Shown one piece after another: positions 10,618 to 21,403 of a stretch of DNA of 64,000 nt (positions within the stretch are counted from its first letter, which is position 1; the number at the start of each line of letters is the position of its first letter). This DNA comes from Sanghuangporus weigelae (taxonomy: Eukaryota > Basidiomycota > Agaricomycetes > Hymenochaetales > Hymenochaetaceae), in contig CP137318.1 of assembly GCA_033182465.1 (NCBI GenBank), forward strand, positions 4,340,001 through 4,404,000, written 5' to 3'. The notes beneath the pieces were generated by a model that did not search any database, was not told the DNA's origin, and was given only the letters and a program-made list of their open reading frames with translations. Made by a program: the position numbers and the translations under genes.

Positions 10618-13184
10618 TCGGGCTTCTTGTCGTATAGTACTTGAAATGGTGATTTATCGTTCACTTTGGATTTGCCCACGCGGTTGTGCACATAGGCGAA
10701 GGTGGCATAGGCTTCTGCCCAATAAGCTTCGGGAAGACGAGCAAAGGAGAGCATCGCTCGTACAGCATCGGCTCCAGTTCTGTTCATACGCTCTATTCTC
10801 CCATTCATTTCATGGCGGTATGGGACTGTTAAGTGATGATAGATCCTGTTTTCAACGTTGAAGGTGGACATGCCGTGATTGACGAACTCGGTTCTATTGT
10901 CTGAGTGCAAAGCCTTTACGGTATGTCCGAACTGGTTTCTGAACTCGGCACATAGGTACTGCCAGAGACTTAGGATTCGGGTAGAGTCCTTAGAGTTAAT
11001 TGCATATGCCCAAACGTAGTTGGAGAATTCGTCAACAAGTTTGAGAGAGATTTGGGCCCCCGAGAATGACTTCGTGCCCATGAACTCAAGATCTGCGTGT
11101 ATAATGTCTCCCGGGGTTTTAGCCCGTAGTTCTCGAGAATAGGATGGCGTAGCTGTCATTTTGGACAGCATGCAAACTTCGCAGTCGGTATTTTCTCCCT
11201 CCTTGATACGAAGGCCGTCAACGATCTGGTTCGCATGGACTTGTTTGATCCTATCAATATTGAGGTGAGCGAAACGCTGGTGCCACACGTCAATTGATTT
11301 TTCGGTTTGATCGACTGTCGTAACAATGTTCGCCCTTTGAGGCATAATCGTGTTAAATAACCACTGATCGCCAACAGGTGTCCCGCGAGCGATTTCCTTC
11401 TCGTCAAGAACGAATATGCACCATAAGGGTTTTTTGAATAAAGTCTCGACACTGTTGTCTCGAAGGAGTTTGAGCGTAGAAAGAAGGTTATATCCGATAG
11501 ATGGGACATGAATGACATTTCGAACGACCAGATGAGTGGTGTGCTCGTTAAGATTGAAACCTAAACGAATTGACCCTCGACCTGTTGCGTTCATTCCTGT
11601 GAGATTAGGCATCCCAACCTCCGTATCGACTGGTTCGTAGTCGATGAAAAGTGACCTATCGTTCGTAAAATGGGAGGTCGCTCCAGAATCGACGAGCCAT
11701 GAAGTGGACTCAATGGGGTGCTCAGTGACAGCCATCATGAATTGTCTTGATGGTTCGGCTGTGACATGGGCGACTTGGGCGAGATGATTCGGGGTCGAAG
11801 TGGCGAGAGCCCTCTCCTTATCCTCTAATTCTTTCCTCATGGACGCAAGATGGGCGCGCTCTTTGTGAAGCAAGTCGGTTGGCACCCTATAACCGGGTGG
11901 ACGATTATTAATTCCGCCTCCCCCTGGTGCCCAGCACTTTTGCACGCTGTGATAGCCTCGTTTACAGTTCGGGCAGAGAGGTCTGCTGGTGTTGCGCCTG
12001 GCACGAGACGGGCCAACGAACGAGGATGGGTTGGAAGGATGAGGTGCGGGTGTTTGATCCACAGTAAGAGCTGTTTGAGGAGGAGGAGACGGGGATCCAT
12101 TCTGGAGGTCGTGTAATTCGAGAGCAGAGAGGATCATTTCGCCATTGGCGAAGAAAGAGCCCATGTTGGCGACCATTTCCCATTTGGGATGGCCGCCAAA
12201 GGAGGCGACAACGATGGAGGTCCACTCCTTGTCGGACAGATCGAGTCCCGAATCTAGGACATCAGCCTTAAGTTTCCTCAGCTGAAAGTTATGATCTTTC
12301 ACGGCTTCGGTGAGCCCAATACGTTTGTTTCTGAGCTCCATAATTGCCTTATTTTGCGACATAGCGTTCTCCGTACCAAAGCGAACCTCGACTTTCGTCC
12401 AGAGATCGGCTGCGCAAGTTATCCCCCCTCGTAAGTTTTGATAGAGGCCGTTGTCCATATTAAAACTGAGTTGTCCTTTGGCTAGATTGTCGACTTGGTG
12501 CCATACCCTCCATTTCTCGGGTTCGACTAGTCTATCTGGACAAGGGAGGGACCCATCGACGTGCTCGAACCAACAATTCCCGTAAAGAATTTGCTCCTGG
12601 AGATCCTTCCAAAGAAAGTAGTTAGATCCATCGGCCTTGAGTTTCGAATTCGCGTCGAAATCCTTGATGCGATATTCTTCAGGCCTCTTGGTTGAAGAAC
12701 GCTGAGGAGCGTCCATTTCTGGCTGGGGTTGAATCCGGTCTAAAAGGACTGGTGGGGAGATGGTATGTCGACGTGAGAGTGGAGAAGAAATGCAACGTTT
12801 GAGCGGCTGACGGATGAATGTAGATGGCTGTCCAGCCGCAGTTTGAAGATTCGGCTGGGTGACACGGCTGGCAGTAAGTGGCCGTATGCTACGGCTTCTG
12901 GCTCTAGACTCTCGGCTTATGGATCGCGAGGGTGGCATATCGGAAAGACTCGGTAGTGAGGTAAGAGGGCTGTTGCCAAAGACAGGAGACGTCAATTGAT
13001 GTTCCAGTGGTTCAATCACTTGGTGATTGTCAACGTCCGGTAATTCGTTCTGTAATTGTTCTTCCGGCGGTTCAATCACTTGATGATCGTCAACGTGCGG
13101 AGGCTCGTTCGTATTCCAAGGATCCAGGTCGATCCAACCAAGTTGGTTCTGGTCACGTCGTCTCCGGCCCCTGGTTGTGGTCAT
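10618..13184 (-). CDS. Copia polyprotein, N-terminal part (Gag, protease, integrase)
   Basis: From ATG 13184 the frame runs to the solo LTR (the ORF itself reads a few codons into it and stops at 10599). In order it shows a Gag region, a CCHC zinc knuckle (CPNCKRGYHSVQKC, about residue 400), the aspartic protease (WLVDSGATSHF, about 495), the integrase zinc domain (HQRFAHLN..CEVC, from about 637) and the integrase core with D (HADLEF), D (LHSDNRTEF) and E (NGRIERMNR). The second Asp motif is SDNRTEF where SDNGGEF is usual, which may weaken this copy. The protein is broken only by the solo LTR. Confidence 0.93.
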
Positions 13185-13240
13185 GCAAAATGAATCTGAG
13201 CGGCTGAAATCAAATAGTAAACTCGATTACTGAGCGACAA

Positions 13241-13251
13241 GGCTCATAACC
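13241..13251 (-). other. Copia primer-binding site, half-tRNA type
   Basis: Directly next to the 5' LTR, the element strand reads GGTTATGAGCC. This complements the anticodon stem-loop of initiator tRNA-Met (around the CAU anticodon), not a tRNA 3' end. Copia and Ty5-like elements are known to prime from such an internal tRNA-iMet fragment. Confidence 0.7.
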
Positions 13252-13584
13252 TTTTGTAATTCTCAGTCGTAGTAATAGTAGACGACTCTGTGTATTCACC
13301 TTTTGTAATTCTACATGACAATATAGTGAATTCTATGAAAGGAATGATATAAGAGAAGGGTCCTCACCTCAGTCGTAGTAATAGTAGACGACTGAGGTGA
13401 GTGGCATGCGCAGTAGATGTTGATATAGGTTGTGTCAGCCGCAGCATGACATAATAGGCGAAGAGCAGAGCAAGAAAAAAAGCAAAGGAAATCTACACGA
13501 GATCGACAAAGAGCCATTTACGGAGAGAGGACTCGAGAACAAAAGTCAAGTCGCACATATGAGAAGAATGCCATATCTTCAACA
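13252..13584 (-). repeat. Copia 5' LTR
   Basis: 333 bp, matching 7816-8148 with a single base difference in my comparison. Bounded by the primer-binding site inside and the AAAAC duplication (13585-13589) outside. Confidence 0.92.
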
Positions 13585-14250
13585 AAAACAGTTGCGGATT
13601 TTGCGCTGTCGGTTTCTAAGCGTGTATACAGGTATATCAAGAAAGTGTTCGGTACCCCCTTATCTTGGAAAGTGATCGGCGCAGATTTCTGCATGTCCAA
13701 GGTACACTTTCAAGGTAAGCGGCCTTGCGTATGCCTATGATGACACGGACTGCACCGGTAGTTTCATTATTTTAGGTGAATTGTGCTAGGGTGGTGTGGA
13801 TGCACGGATTGGCACACACGTATCACTTACCTGGTTAAGCAATGCAGATGTCAGCTAGCAAAAAGGGGATCACCCTCGGCATTTGCCGAGATCATTCGCC
13901 GCAAATCAACGTTTTCCAACACATTTCCCAGCCCAGAGTGTCGTCTTTTCATTACGGTCATCAGAGGGTTCCCATTCCCTTCCGATTTATTGAAGTCCTG
14001 ATTAAGGGGTTATCGGTAGGAACTCCACTGTTCCTCTGCTCTTCAGAGTTTAACTTGACGTCGTTCGCTTATGTTAATCCGTCAGGCTGGCTCTAATTTA
14101 AAATCTCCGCCATGTTGAACTCCGACCCGTCTGGAATTTGGATCCTCTTAGAGGCTCACCCGCAGGGCTCACTAACTTAAAACCGAACTCAACGTACGGT
14201 GAGGGAATTAACCTCTCTGTATTTGCACCAACTGACCAGCGTAAACCAGG
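13585..14250. other. Copia right flank, no assigned gene
   Basis: Begins with the second AAAAC duplication (13585-13589). An open plus-strand stretch to 13712 (containing WKVIGADFCMSKVHF) ends at GTAAGC, a possible donor, and matches in frame to the left flank of the copia element. The remainder holds no recognised gene. Confidence 0.35.
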
Positions 14251-15704
14251 ATGGTCATACGATACGAGAAGTACATACTATCGAGCCAGGAAGGCAATTG
14301 TTATCATTTTTCCGCGAATAAATACCATCTCGTAGACGAGCATGCGTACACTTCACGTACTCATACGACGGCGCCAAAGCCGGTGACTCTCGTTCTTGCC
14401 CATGCTGTCGGTCTTCGTGAGTTGATTTATTTGCCTCTTTCTCTACTGCCTTTTGAAAACAGAAGGTAGACAAAGAGCTTTGGGAGCCATTTCTCGAAGA
14501 TTTGAAGTTGCTACAGGCAAAAAGTCCCTGTTTTCGGAAAAATGGAGTTGTTACGGAGGCATGGTCTGTTGACTGTCCGAGTCACGGCGATGCGGCTATC
14601 CTTAACGAGAAGAGGCTTGTTAACGATGATACCTTTCACAGTCAGTTGGCCTTTTACTGGCCATCTTCCTGAACTCAATCCTTCTAGGTAGCACCGAATA
14701 TGTTCGATCTATGATGGCTCTATTAGAATCTTCCGTCTTTGCCTCTGCACGTTCCCGACGCCTTATTCTTGCGGGCCACTCTGGAGGGGCTTGTGTTGCG
14801 TAAGTTTTGCATGGCTATAACCTTATTGTTTCGTGCTGGAAAAGACCATCAGCGCACTGGTGATGCATGAATGCATATGTCGCTGGGGTATCAGCGGCAC
14901 ACCATTCCATTCACTCGTCATCATCGAGTGTCCTGTAGTTGCCACGCCACTCAGCTCGCTTCAGGAGCGTAGTGACCATTGGACGGCCCTTGGTGGCATG
15001 CTTTCCAAATTCGCCAATAAAAGACGTGACAAGTGGACGTCGGTCAAGGAGGCACACGAGTGGTTTCGCAGACGCTCTTCGTACAGAGATTGGGATCCGC
15101 GTGCTCTGCGTCGATATCTTGTATGTCACTCCTTCACCTTTGCCTTTCACTTTTGCGTTTGACTATTGATAGGAGTTTGGCTTGCGGCCGCTTCCAACCG
15201 CGTTCTATCCTAATGAAACGATAGGCTACACGCTTAAATGTCACAGATCGTTCGAAAGTAGACCTTTTGGCGGACGCGACGAGACTACTACAGCTGGCGC
15301 TGTTCTCGAAGAACTGCATCCGTTCTTCCCTGTCCACATCATATTTGGGCAGCTTAGCCCGTTCAGGTACGCACCATTTCCTTTGCGCCAACCAAGCCGA
15401 AGTGGACAGTAATTATTCTCTCTTGTCAAGACCACCGGACGATGATATACCGCTCCTGACAGCTCAAAGAGGGAGAAATAGTTTTTATGCATCTGTGACG
15501 GATATCCCGGACGCCAATCATATGGTTCGCTTACGTTCTTGTCATCATACTCTCATTCCACGCTTACCAGCTGGGCTGCATTATCTCATGCTCTAGCTTG
15601 TCCAGGAAACACCGGAAATTGTTGCGAGGGCAGTACTCGACACAATGAATATACCGCGGCATCGGGACCCGCCTAATGTAGTCCAATTATATAGTGCGCT
15701 CTAA
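14251..15704 (+). CDS. Alpha/beta hydrolase family protein
   Basis: A fungal alpha/beta-hydrolase-fold enzyme. Exons are about 14251-14416, 14463-14640, 14688-14799, 14853-15120, 15173-15366, 15431-15524 and 15597-15704 (about 372 residues). Visible are the first core strand (VTLVLAHAVG), an oxyanion-side segment (DKELWEPFLEDL), AWSVDCPSHGDAA, the nucleophile elbow GHSGG, and a C-terminal histidine region (PDANHMLVQETPE). Substrate unknown; it lies beside a peroxidase and membrane proteins and there is no sign of a pathway cluster. Oddity: with the only good donor after exon 1 (GTGAGT at 14417) the exons sum to 1120 nt, one base out of frame at the first intron, while all other joins are in phase. 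Either there is an unusual first splice, a sequencing error or an early inactivating mutation. Confidence 0.8.
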
Positions 15705-16280
15705 TGCCTTGAATGCACTGTCTATTGTTCTGTACTGGAGCGATTCTTGTTTTTATTTCTGTCACTCATAGGTGGATTTCCACTGAAGGAAGAGTGGGGC
15801 TCTTTCAAATTCTGTGATAAGTGAGGCTTATGTAATACTGAGCTTTTGCTGGTGATGCACACGGCTCAAACTTGCTTCCATGCTTGTCCGATCACCATCG
15901 TCAAACCTGCGAGGCACGGATTTCTGCTGCAGTAGAGACAGTACGACGTCGCCGGGAGAAATATTCCACCCTTGTTTAGATGTCGGTCCGTTTCTGGCGT
16001 CTTCGTGATTTGACTTGCGGTGCAAGCGCGGTCGATACATGCCCCGTCCATCAACTTTAATGCTTGATGTGGCAAAATGTCCCATTATTGTGCGTTCGGA
16101 GTTTTTCTTCATCCAAATCAAATACTATGTTGAAACTTCATGACGCACGCCGTAGGTAGTATGGACCTAAGGGTCGACGTGCTGTGGACTTGCCGTGTGA
16201 TGACTCACCTACACGGTAGTCATCATTGAAATCGCCCTCTTACCCACTTTTCGCGACTTTTAGGAGGCCGGGCATCCACT
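15705..16280. other. Intergenic
   Basis: 3' flank of the hydrolase gene and 5' flank of the DUF6533 gene. A 97-codon minus-strand ORF (15828-16121) shows no motif and was not accepted. Confidence 0.5.
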
Positions 16281-17924
16281 ATGCTGCCTGTGACCTTTGC
16301 AATGCCTTCGCTGCCGTTGAGAGCAGAGGACCCGATCGTAGAAATTAAGCACGTTTTCGCAGTGCGCTATCTGACGCGTAAGTGTTTCTTTTAGCTACAT
16401 ATCTCAAGTTTTTCCTAATATACTGATAGTGGCGGGGTTCACCGTTCTCCTATATGACGTTTTTCTGACTTTCGGGGACGAGGTCACTGTGGTATGGGGG
16501 TCGGGTCCTTGGACGGTCGTCAAGTTTGCGTACCTCCTGAACCGTTACGGTGCTTGTTTCTTGGCTATGTTCTATCTAAGCTGTACGGTTTCTCCTCAGA
16601 AGCTCGAATATGCCGATGAACTCTATTGTGATAGTTTTGATGCCAGTCTTCAATATATCGGATGGCTGGGTAAGTTCTAAAAACAATGTCTAGCTGAGCA
16701 GACAAATAGCTAACTCCGTTGAAGTATGTTCCGCTGAAAGGCAGAGTTTTACATGGCGATGGGAACGGCTTGCTTCGAACAGCTGTCAAGTTGCTGATTC
16801 TGTCGATATGGTCTTGGACATTACAGTAGAGACCATCGGAAATGGTATGTACGACGATCACCAGAATCTCTATGGTCTCACAATGCTCACTCCAGGGATC
16901 GTGCTATACGAACTGATTTGTCTATGGGGTACGAATAAACGCGTAGCACGCTTGATGGCAGCCGGTTTCATCATCCTACATTCCGTGACAATCATTCCCC
17001 TTGGTACTGCCGTGATTCAGTTAAGGAGTAAGATACGAGCCATGGAACCAGTGCATTTTGTCTGACTACTAGGTTTTCATAGAGAACCTTCACTTTTTCC
17101 GTCTGAATGACGTCTTTCGAGCTTGCTATGCTACAGGGAATCCTCCCGCCTTTAAAAGTATATATATTCCTGTAGTGAGTAAAATCGTTCCGTGCTCCCA
17201 ACCCGATAGTTCATTATCAATGCAGATCGCTTTGGATATCTATGCCTTTATTTTGCTTCTCTTGAATGCCCTTTCACGACCCCGGTCATCTTCTCAGAAA
17301 CTTCTGGACCTTCTTCGGAGTGGCCCAATAACTTTCTTCGTGGGTTCTAAAAAAAAAATTCTGGGGATGATGAGCTGACGAGACGTTAGACGATGTTCTG
17401 TTAGTCTTTCCAGTTGGTTCTATCTTCTCTGACTGACGGTATTACAGCCATGCGCGCCATGTGTCTTATCATCAACGTTGTACCGCCGGTATGTATTACT
17501 CGATACTGATAGACAATGATTGACTCTAGTTTTGATGTCCAGTCGTCCCTATCAGCTCAAGGCTTCAGGTACGTAGCGACTTGCAAAAGTGTGATTCACA
17601 TCGTTGAATTCGCATGTCAGTTCTGCGAGTGTAATAGTTGCGACAGCTGTCTCTCGGCTCTACCTACGCCTCGATGTGTCTTCCATGCATAAGGATCTCG
17701 AGCTATCGATCTATGGAAGTATCTACGTGATCGAGATGCTGCTCGAAGAGTGCGAGCTCCAAAAGCGAAGAGCAAAACTGCACGATTCACGACTCGATAA
17801 GATACAGTTCTCGCATGACGTGTTTCGGGTTGTACATATTCTTAGATTATCTTGCAATCATTGTTTCTTCCCTCCTAATGGTCTTGGACTTGGTGAGCGC
17901 CTGATCCGCTATGTGTGTAAATAA
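16281..17924 (+). CDS. DUF6533 multi-pass membrane protein
   Basis: Member of a basidiomycete integral-membrane family with about seven hydrophobic segments. Exon 1 is 16281-16377 (a second in-frame ATG lies at 16302), joined across 16378-16429 to exon 2 (16430-16669). This gives the family's N-terminal signature LAGFTVLLYDVFLTFGDEV..VW followed by LLNRYG. Later exons, whose limits are approximate, supply LWGTNKRVARLM (the RVYALYG-like region), CYATGNPPAF, ALDIYAFILLLLNALSR, a short INVVPP segment and the closing VATAVSRLYLRLD, with the frame open to the stop at 17922-17924. Function unknown. The topology resembles seven-helix receptors, but no ligand or signalling role has been shown for the family that I can cite. 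Confidence 0.75.
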
Positions 17925-18520
17925 TGTCTAATGGCTGAGTAGTCTGGAGTTAGTACCACGCCTCCGGTAATCGTGGCCGACCTCAATGGCAAGAAATTTG
18001 AATGGGTTGGCTCCGCGTATGTGCTCTAAGCAACTGTATTTTTGCCTATTAACGGAGGACTCGCTCAAGTGTGCATTACAAGTACCTGCTGATACTACAA
18101 TAGACTTACGAGGCTTTCCAGATGTTCGGACGCAGGATTATCATACTGACGATGGTCTTTCTGTTTGCAGTCGGCACTGTAATGTGTGACGCTGCTCCGA
18201 GTCTCAACTTTCTCATTGTGTCGCGAAGTGCGCATAATTCTCCTTTGGCCAAAGTCTTGACTCGCGCTGATATTCTATCTTCAGCACTGCTTGGCATTGG
18301 CGCTGGTGGTGAAGCATCTTAAACGCAAATAATTATAGCGGACCTTGTGCCTCTCCAAGAGCGAGATACGTTCAACAGTCTAGTCGCCATGTAAGGTCTG
18401 CATTGTCAATAGTACTGAATCCCAGGCCCCAGGACACGTTTTCATCACGGCACGTGTACGAATCACGTGAAGAACGTCTGATTACGACCAGCTGAACTCG
18501 AATCTGTTTGCTTGTCAACC
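17925..18520 (+). other. Uncertain region with a short signal-peptide-like ORF
   Basis: An ATG at 18122 opens a 66-codon frame to 18322 whose first residues (RRIIILTMVFLFAVGTVM) look like a signal peptide or anchor. No homology is recognised and no intron evidence supports it. CACGTG motifs occur near 18450-18470. Confidence 0.2.
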
Positions 18521-18787
18521 ATGTCCTCCTTGGGAGTCGGAACAGGACTCGTTGCAGCCAACCTCGCTCAGCATGTACTTACGTGTTGGGAAAGAGACCC
18601 ATTAATTCATCGTCTCTTGAAGTCCTCAATTCCAGAAATGATTCTACATGTATATTGGCGTTCCTTTTGCCCTCGAGTACCTGTGTCGGAAATACGTGCT
18701 GTTTACGGACTACCCACGTCTGTTGCACGACGAAGGTTACTACAACAAATGGAAAATCTGGGACGCCTATCGAATAGTTCGGTATAG
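18521..18787 (+). CDS. Possible small protein of unknown function
   Basis: An uninterrupted frame of 88 codons from ATG 18521 to the stop at 18785. It contains WERDPLIHRLL and VARRRLLQQMENLGRL, helical in character, but has no known motif. It may also be the first exon of something decayed. Low support. Confidence 0.2.
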   Translation: MSSLGVGTGLVAANLAQHVLTCWERDPLIHRLLKSSIPEMILHVYWRSFCPRVPVSEIRAVYGLPTSVARRRLLQQMENLGRLSNSSV

Positions 18788-19447
18788 ACATTGAGTACCA
18801 TCCAAATACTCCATCAGTTGCCCTCAAATCATTAGATCCTGTACCAGTATACGTATACTCGCCTCTGATGGGTATCGCAGTCTGCGTGGCCGACCAACTT
18901 TCACATTGTCGAACTAAGATGCAATCCATTCGGAACATTCCGAGAATGGAAGACGCATAAGTAGGTGAGCCGGTTCATCATGTACCGTCAACGGCCCTTG
19001 TCGATTCGATGGTAACCGAATAGCCTTGGTTCCAGAACACGAGTTCGCGCCCTCGCGCACCCAATAACACGAGTACTCGGCGTTTTCGGCGGCATGACCT
19101 TTTTGGAACGAACAGCACGAACAGTAAGTTGTGTGCAATTTCTCACACAAGATCCTTATTCCACTTCTTCAATTCCTCAGAAGAATGCCATCGGTTTCGA
19201 TTTTTCTGAGTACCGGAATCCTTCAAGCGCCAATTGCTCCAATCGTCCTCGGGATAGTACCGGTCACTTGGTTTGACGGTCTTTCACTCCCGCAGAACGC
19301 TAGGTTTTTGTTCACGCTCCAGATGTTTACCATCTCGCTGCAATTTGACTGGGTCCACGAGATGCAGTTCTGCGAAGTCTGTGAACCGCAGATCCATCAG
19401 CATGGAATACCGGATTACTCAAGGCTGAAAAAGGAGACATAAACAGG
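18788..19447. other. Upstream region of the peroxidase gene
   Basis: No gene recognised. Short ORFs at 19094-19442 have no motif. The stretch probably contains the peroxidase promoter. Confidence 0.45.
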
Positions 19448-19456
19448 TTATTTAAA
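19448..19456 (+). promoter_or_regulatory. TATA-like box of the peroxidase gene
   Basis: TTATTTAAA lies about 70 nt upstream of the peroxidase ATG (19525), a plausible core promoter position. Confidence 0.45.
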
Positions 19457-19524
19457 GGGCCAGGGACTCATCATCCTAATTGCACTCCTCGAGTCCATTC
19501 GTTTTAGTCTCTCGCACAGCTAAG

Positions 19525-21185
19525 ATGTTCTTCAAGCTCTCAGTCTCCTTCATCGCCTTTGCTGCTATCGCTGGCGCTGCAAAGATCAAAAGCGTTCGCT
19601 GCCGAGATGGCAACTTTGCCAGTGATGAAGCAGTTCGTCCCTTGCAATTTATGCTAGTCAATGGTTTGACTGATGCAACGTTTACTATTTTGTAGTGCTG
19701 TCCTTTCTTTCCACTGCGAGATGATCTACAGAATAATCTCTTTGATAACGAGTGCGGAATGGATGCACAGGACTCCGTTCGTCTCGCGTTTCACGACGCG
19801 ATCGGGTTCTCTAGGTCCGGCAAGTTCAAAGGAACTGGAGCAGATGGCTCCATGGTCATCTTCCGCGATATTGAGACTAAGTATGCCGCAAATGCCGGTA
19901 TCGATGAGTTTATCGAGGAGCTGGCTCCGTTCCTCACGCGTCACAACGTGACTGCCGGAGATCTCATTCAGTTCGCAAGTGCCGTTGGCTTGTAAGTGTT
20001 TCGCTCCATTCACAATGAAATTGGTACTGAAATATCCGCAGCTCGAACTGTCCTGGTGCCACCCGTCTTCGATTCCTTGCAGGCCGTCCGAATGCAACAT
20101 TCCCTGCAGAAGACGGTACCGTTCCTCTTCCACAACAGGATGCATCGACCATCCTTGAACGTATGGCTGATGGAGGCGGCTTCTCACCAGCAGAAGTAGT
20201 ACACCTACTAGGTATGAGACCAACATTATCTGGGATCGCGGAATGGCGAATATTTAATCTTGCAAAAGCCTCTCATTCTATTGCAGATAGGTGGGTTTTT
20301 ACTCGTTTTAGAGCATAACGTGAACTCAAGTTTTAATAACAATGATGATAGTGACACTTTGGTACCCGGACACAGTCCCCCATTCGATTCTACTCAATTT
20401 ACGTTCGACACTCAGTGAGGCATTTTTGCGTTTTTTGTTTTGTTTTGTTTTGTTTTGTTTGTTTGTTTCTTTTTTTAATGATTTTTTATTACTTTCTAAA
20501 TCGTTCGTGCCCAATGAGATAAACTGACCTTTTCTCTGTACCCACGCTTAGGTTCTTCCTTGAGGTCATGCTTAAGGGAGTTGGCCTGCCGTTTGGCGTA
20601 AACAGCAGTACTCCCGGTGCTGAGGTCGACTCGCCGCTTCCAGAGGCAGGAGAGATGCGTCTTCAATCCGATTTTGTGCTATCACGGGATAAGGTGCCTT
20701 GATTCTACCCTTGTTTCGCTTCACAGTTTCCTTCTGATCATTGCGGAAACGACAGCGTACGGCATGTGAATGGCAAAGTCTGATCGATAACCAAGATAAG
20801 ATGGTGGTCAAGTTTAAAACGGCCATGGCGAAACTTGCGGTAATTGGTCATAATCCAAACACCCTTGTTGATTGCTCGTACGTTGTCCCAGAGGCGAATG
20901 TGCCTTTGAAAAAGAAGCATGCGACGTGAGTTGTGCTACTTCCTTGATATCCATATTTACTAGCTGATTATGTCGTTTCCACTAGTCTGCCCGCTGGGAA
21001 GAATTACGCTGACATTGAGCAAGCATGCCCATCGCCATTCCCTCATGTTGGTGCTGATGGTGAGTATACTCTTTTTCAGATGTCCCCTCATTCCACCGCT
21101 GACACTTGAGCGTCGTATTTAAGGTGGGAGACCGACACAAATTCCATTGTGTCCAGAAGGTAGCGATGATGATTGCGAGTCTTGA
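19525..21185 (+). CDS. Secreted class II heme peroxidase lacking Mn-site and surface-Trp residues
   Basis: Fungal class II (lignin-modifying superfamily) peroxidase, secreted. Nine exons (19525-19632, 19696-19991, 20042-20211, 20269-20290, 20352-20414, 20552-20693, 20756-20925, 20986-21059, 21124-21185) sum to 1107 nt, 368 residues in frame. An N-terminal signal peptide ([18 protein letters not shown]) precedes Cys-rich mature protein. Distal RLAFHD has Arg65 and His69; the calcium-site region is GTGADGS; proximal His is in LLASHSIAD (His194); later come [13 protein letters not shown] and RTACEWQSL. Using the known versatile/manganese peroxidase spacing from these two His residues, the two Mn-binding Glu positions are Met58 and Asp62, the Mn-binding Asp is Ser200, and the surface Trp of lignin/versatile peroxidases is His189. 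It is therefore best called a generic or atypical peroxidase. N-glycosylation sequons NVT and NAT are present. Confidence 0.93.
20415..20551 (+). other. Long T-rich intron of the peroxidase gene
   Basis: At 137 bp this intron is about twice the length of its neighbours and contains a TTTTG microsatellite (about 20433-20475). Splice sites are GTGAGG and TTAG. The expansion looks like simple-repeat growth. Confidence 0.7.
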
Positions 21186-21403
21186 TTTATATACTCTCTA
21201 GAACAATGTTGAGTGATCAGCTGAACTCGTCTGATTGATTCCGAATCGAATAGAAAGGAGTGCGGTTTCATTTTTGTATCTACGCGGAATGGAATTAGAT
21301 TTCAAAGTTACGCAACTGCTCGTGATAAAATTTGGTTTCTTCCGCAGAAGCGCCACGTATCGGAGAGTGTTGTCTCTTTCTGAGTTTCTCACCAACAACC
21401 ACC

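Larger units (their letters stand above)
7816..13584 (-). mobile_element. Complete Ty1/copia LTR retrotransposon, interrupted by a solo LTR
   Basis: The element reads right to left: 5' LTR 13252-13584, primer-binding site 13241-13251, gag-pol 13184 to 8167, polypurine tract 8149-8158, 3' LTR 7816-8148, with the AAAAC duplication outside. The order integrase before reverse transcriptase identifies Ty1/copia. By my reading the two 333-bp LTRs differ at one base only (A near 8004 versus G near 13441), so the insertion is recent. A 426-bp solo LTR of a different family sits inside gag-pol. Removing it and one copy of its duplication restores the reading frame, so the copia polyprotein was intact when the second element landed. 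Confidence 0.95.

Noticed and set aside
13241-13251. tRNA-like GGCTCATAACC considered as part of a tRNA-Met gene
   Set aside because: No tRNA arms surround it; its position next to the LTR makes it the copia primer-binding site.
15828-16121. 97-codon minus-strand ORF between the hydrolase and DUF6533 genes
   Set aside because: No family features and no promoter or splice evidence.
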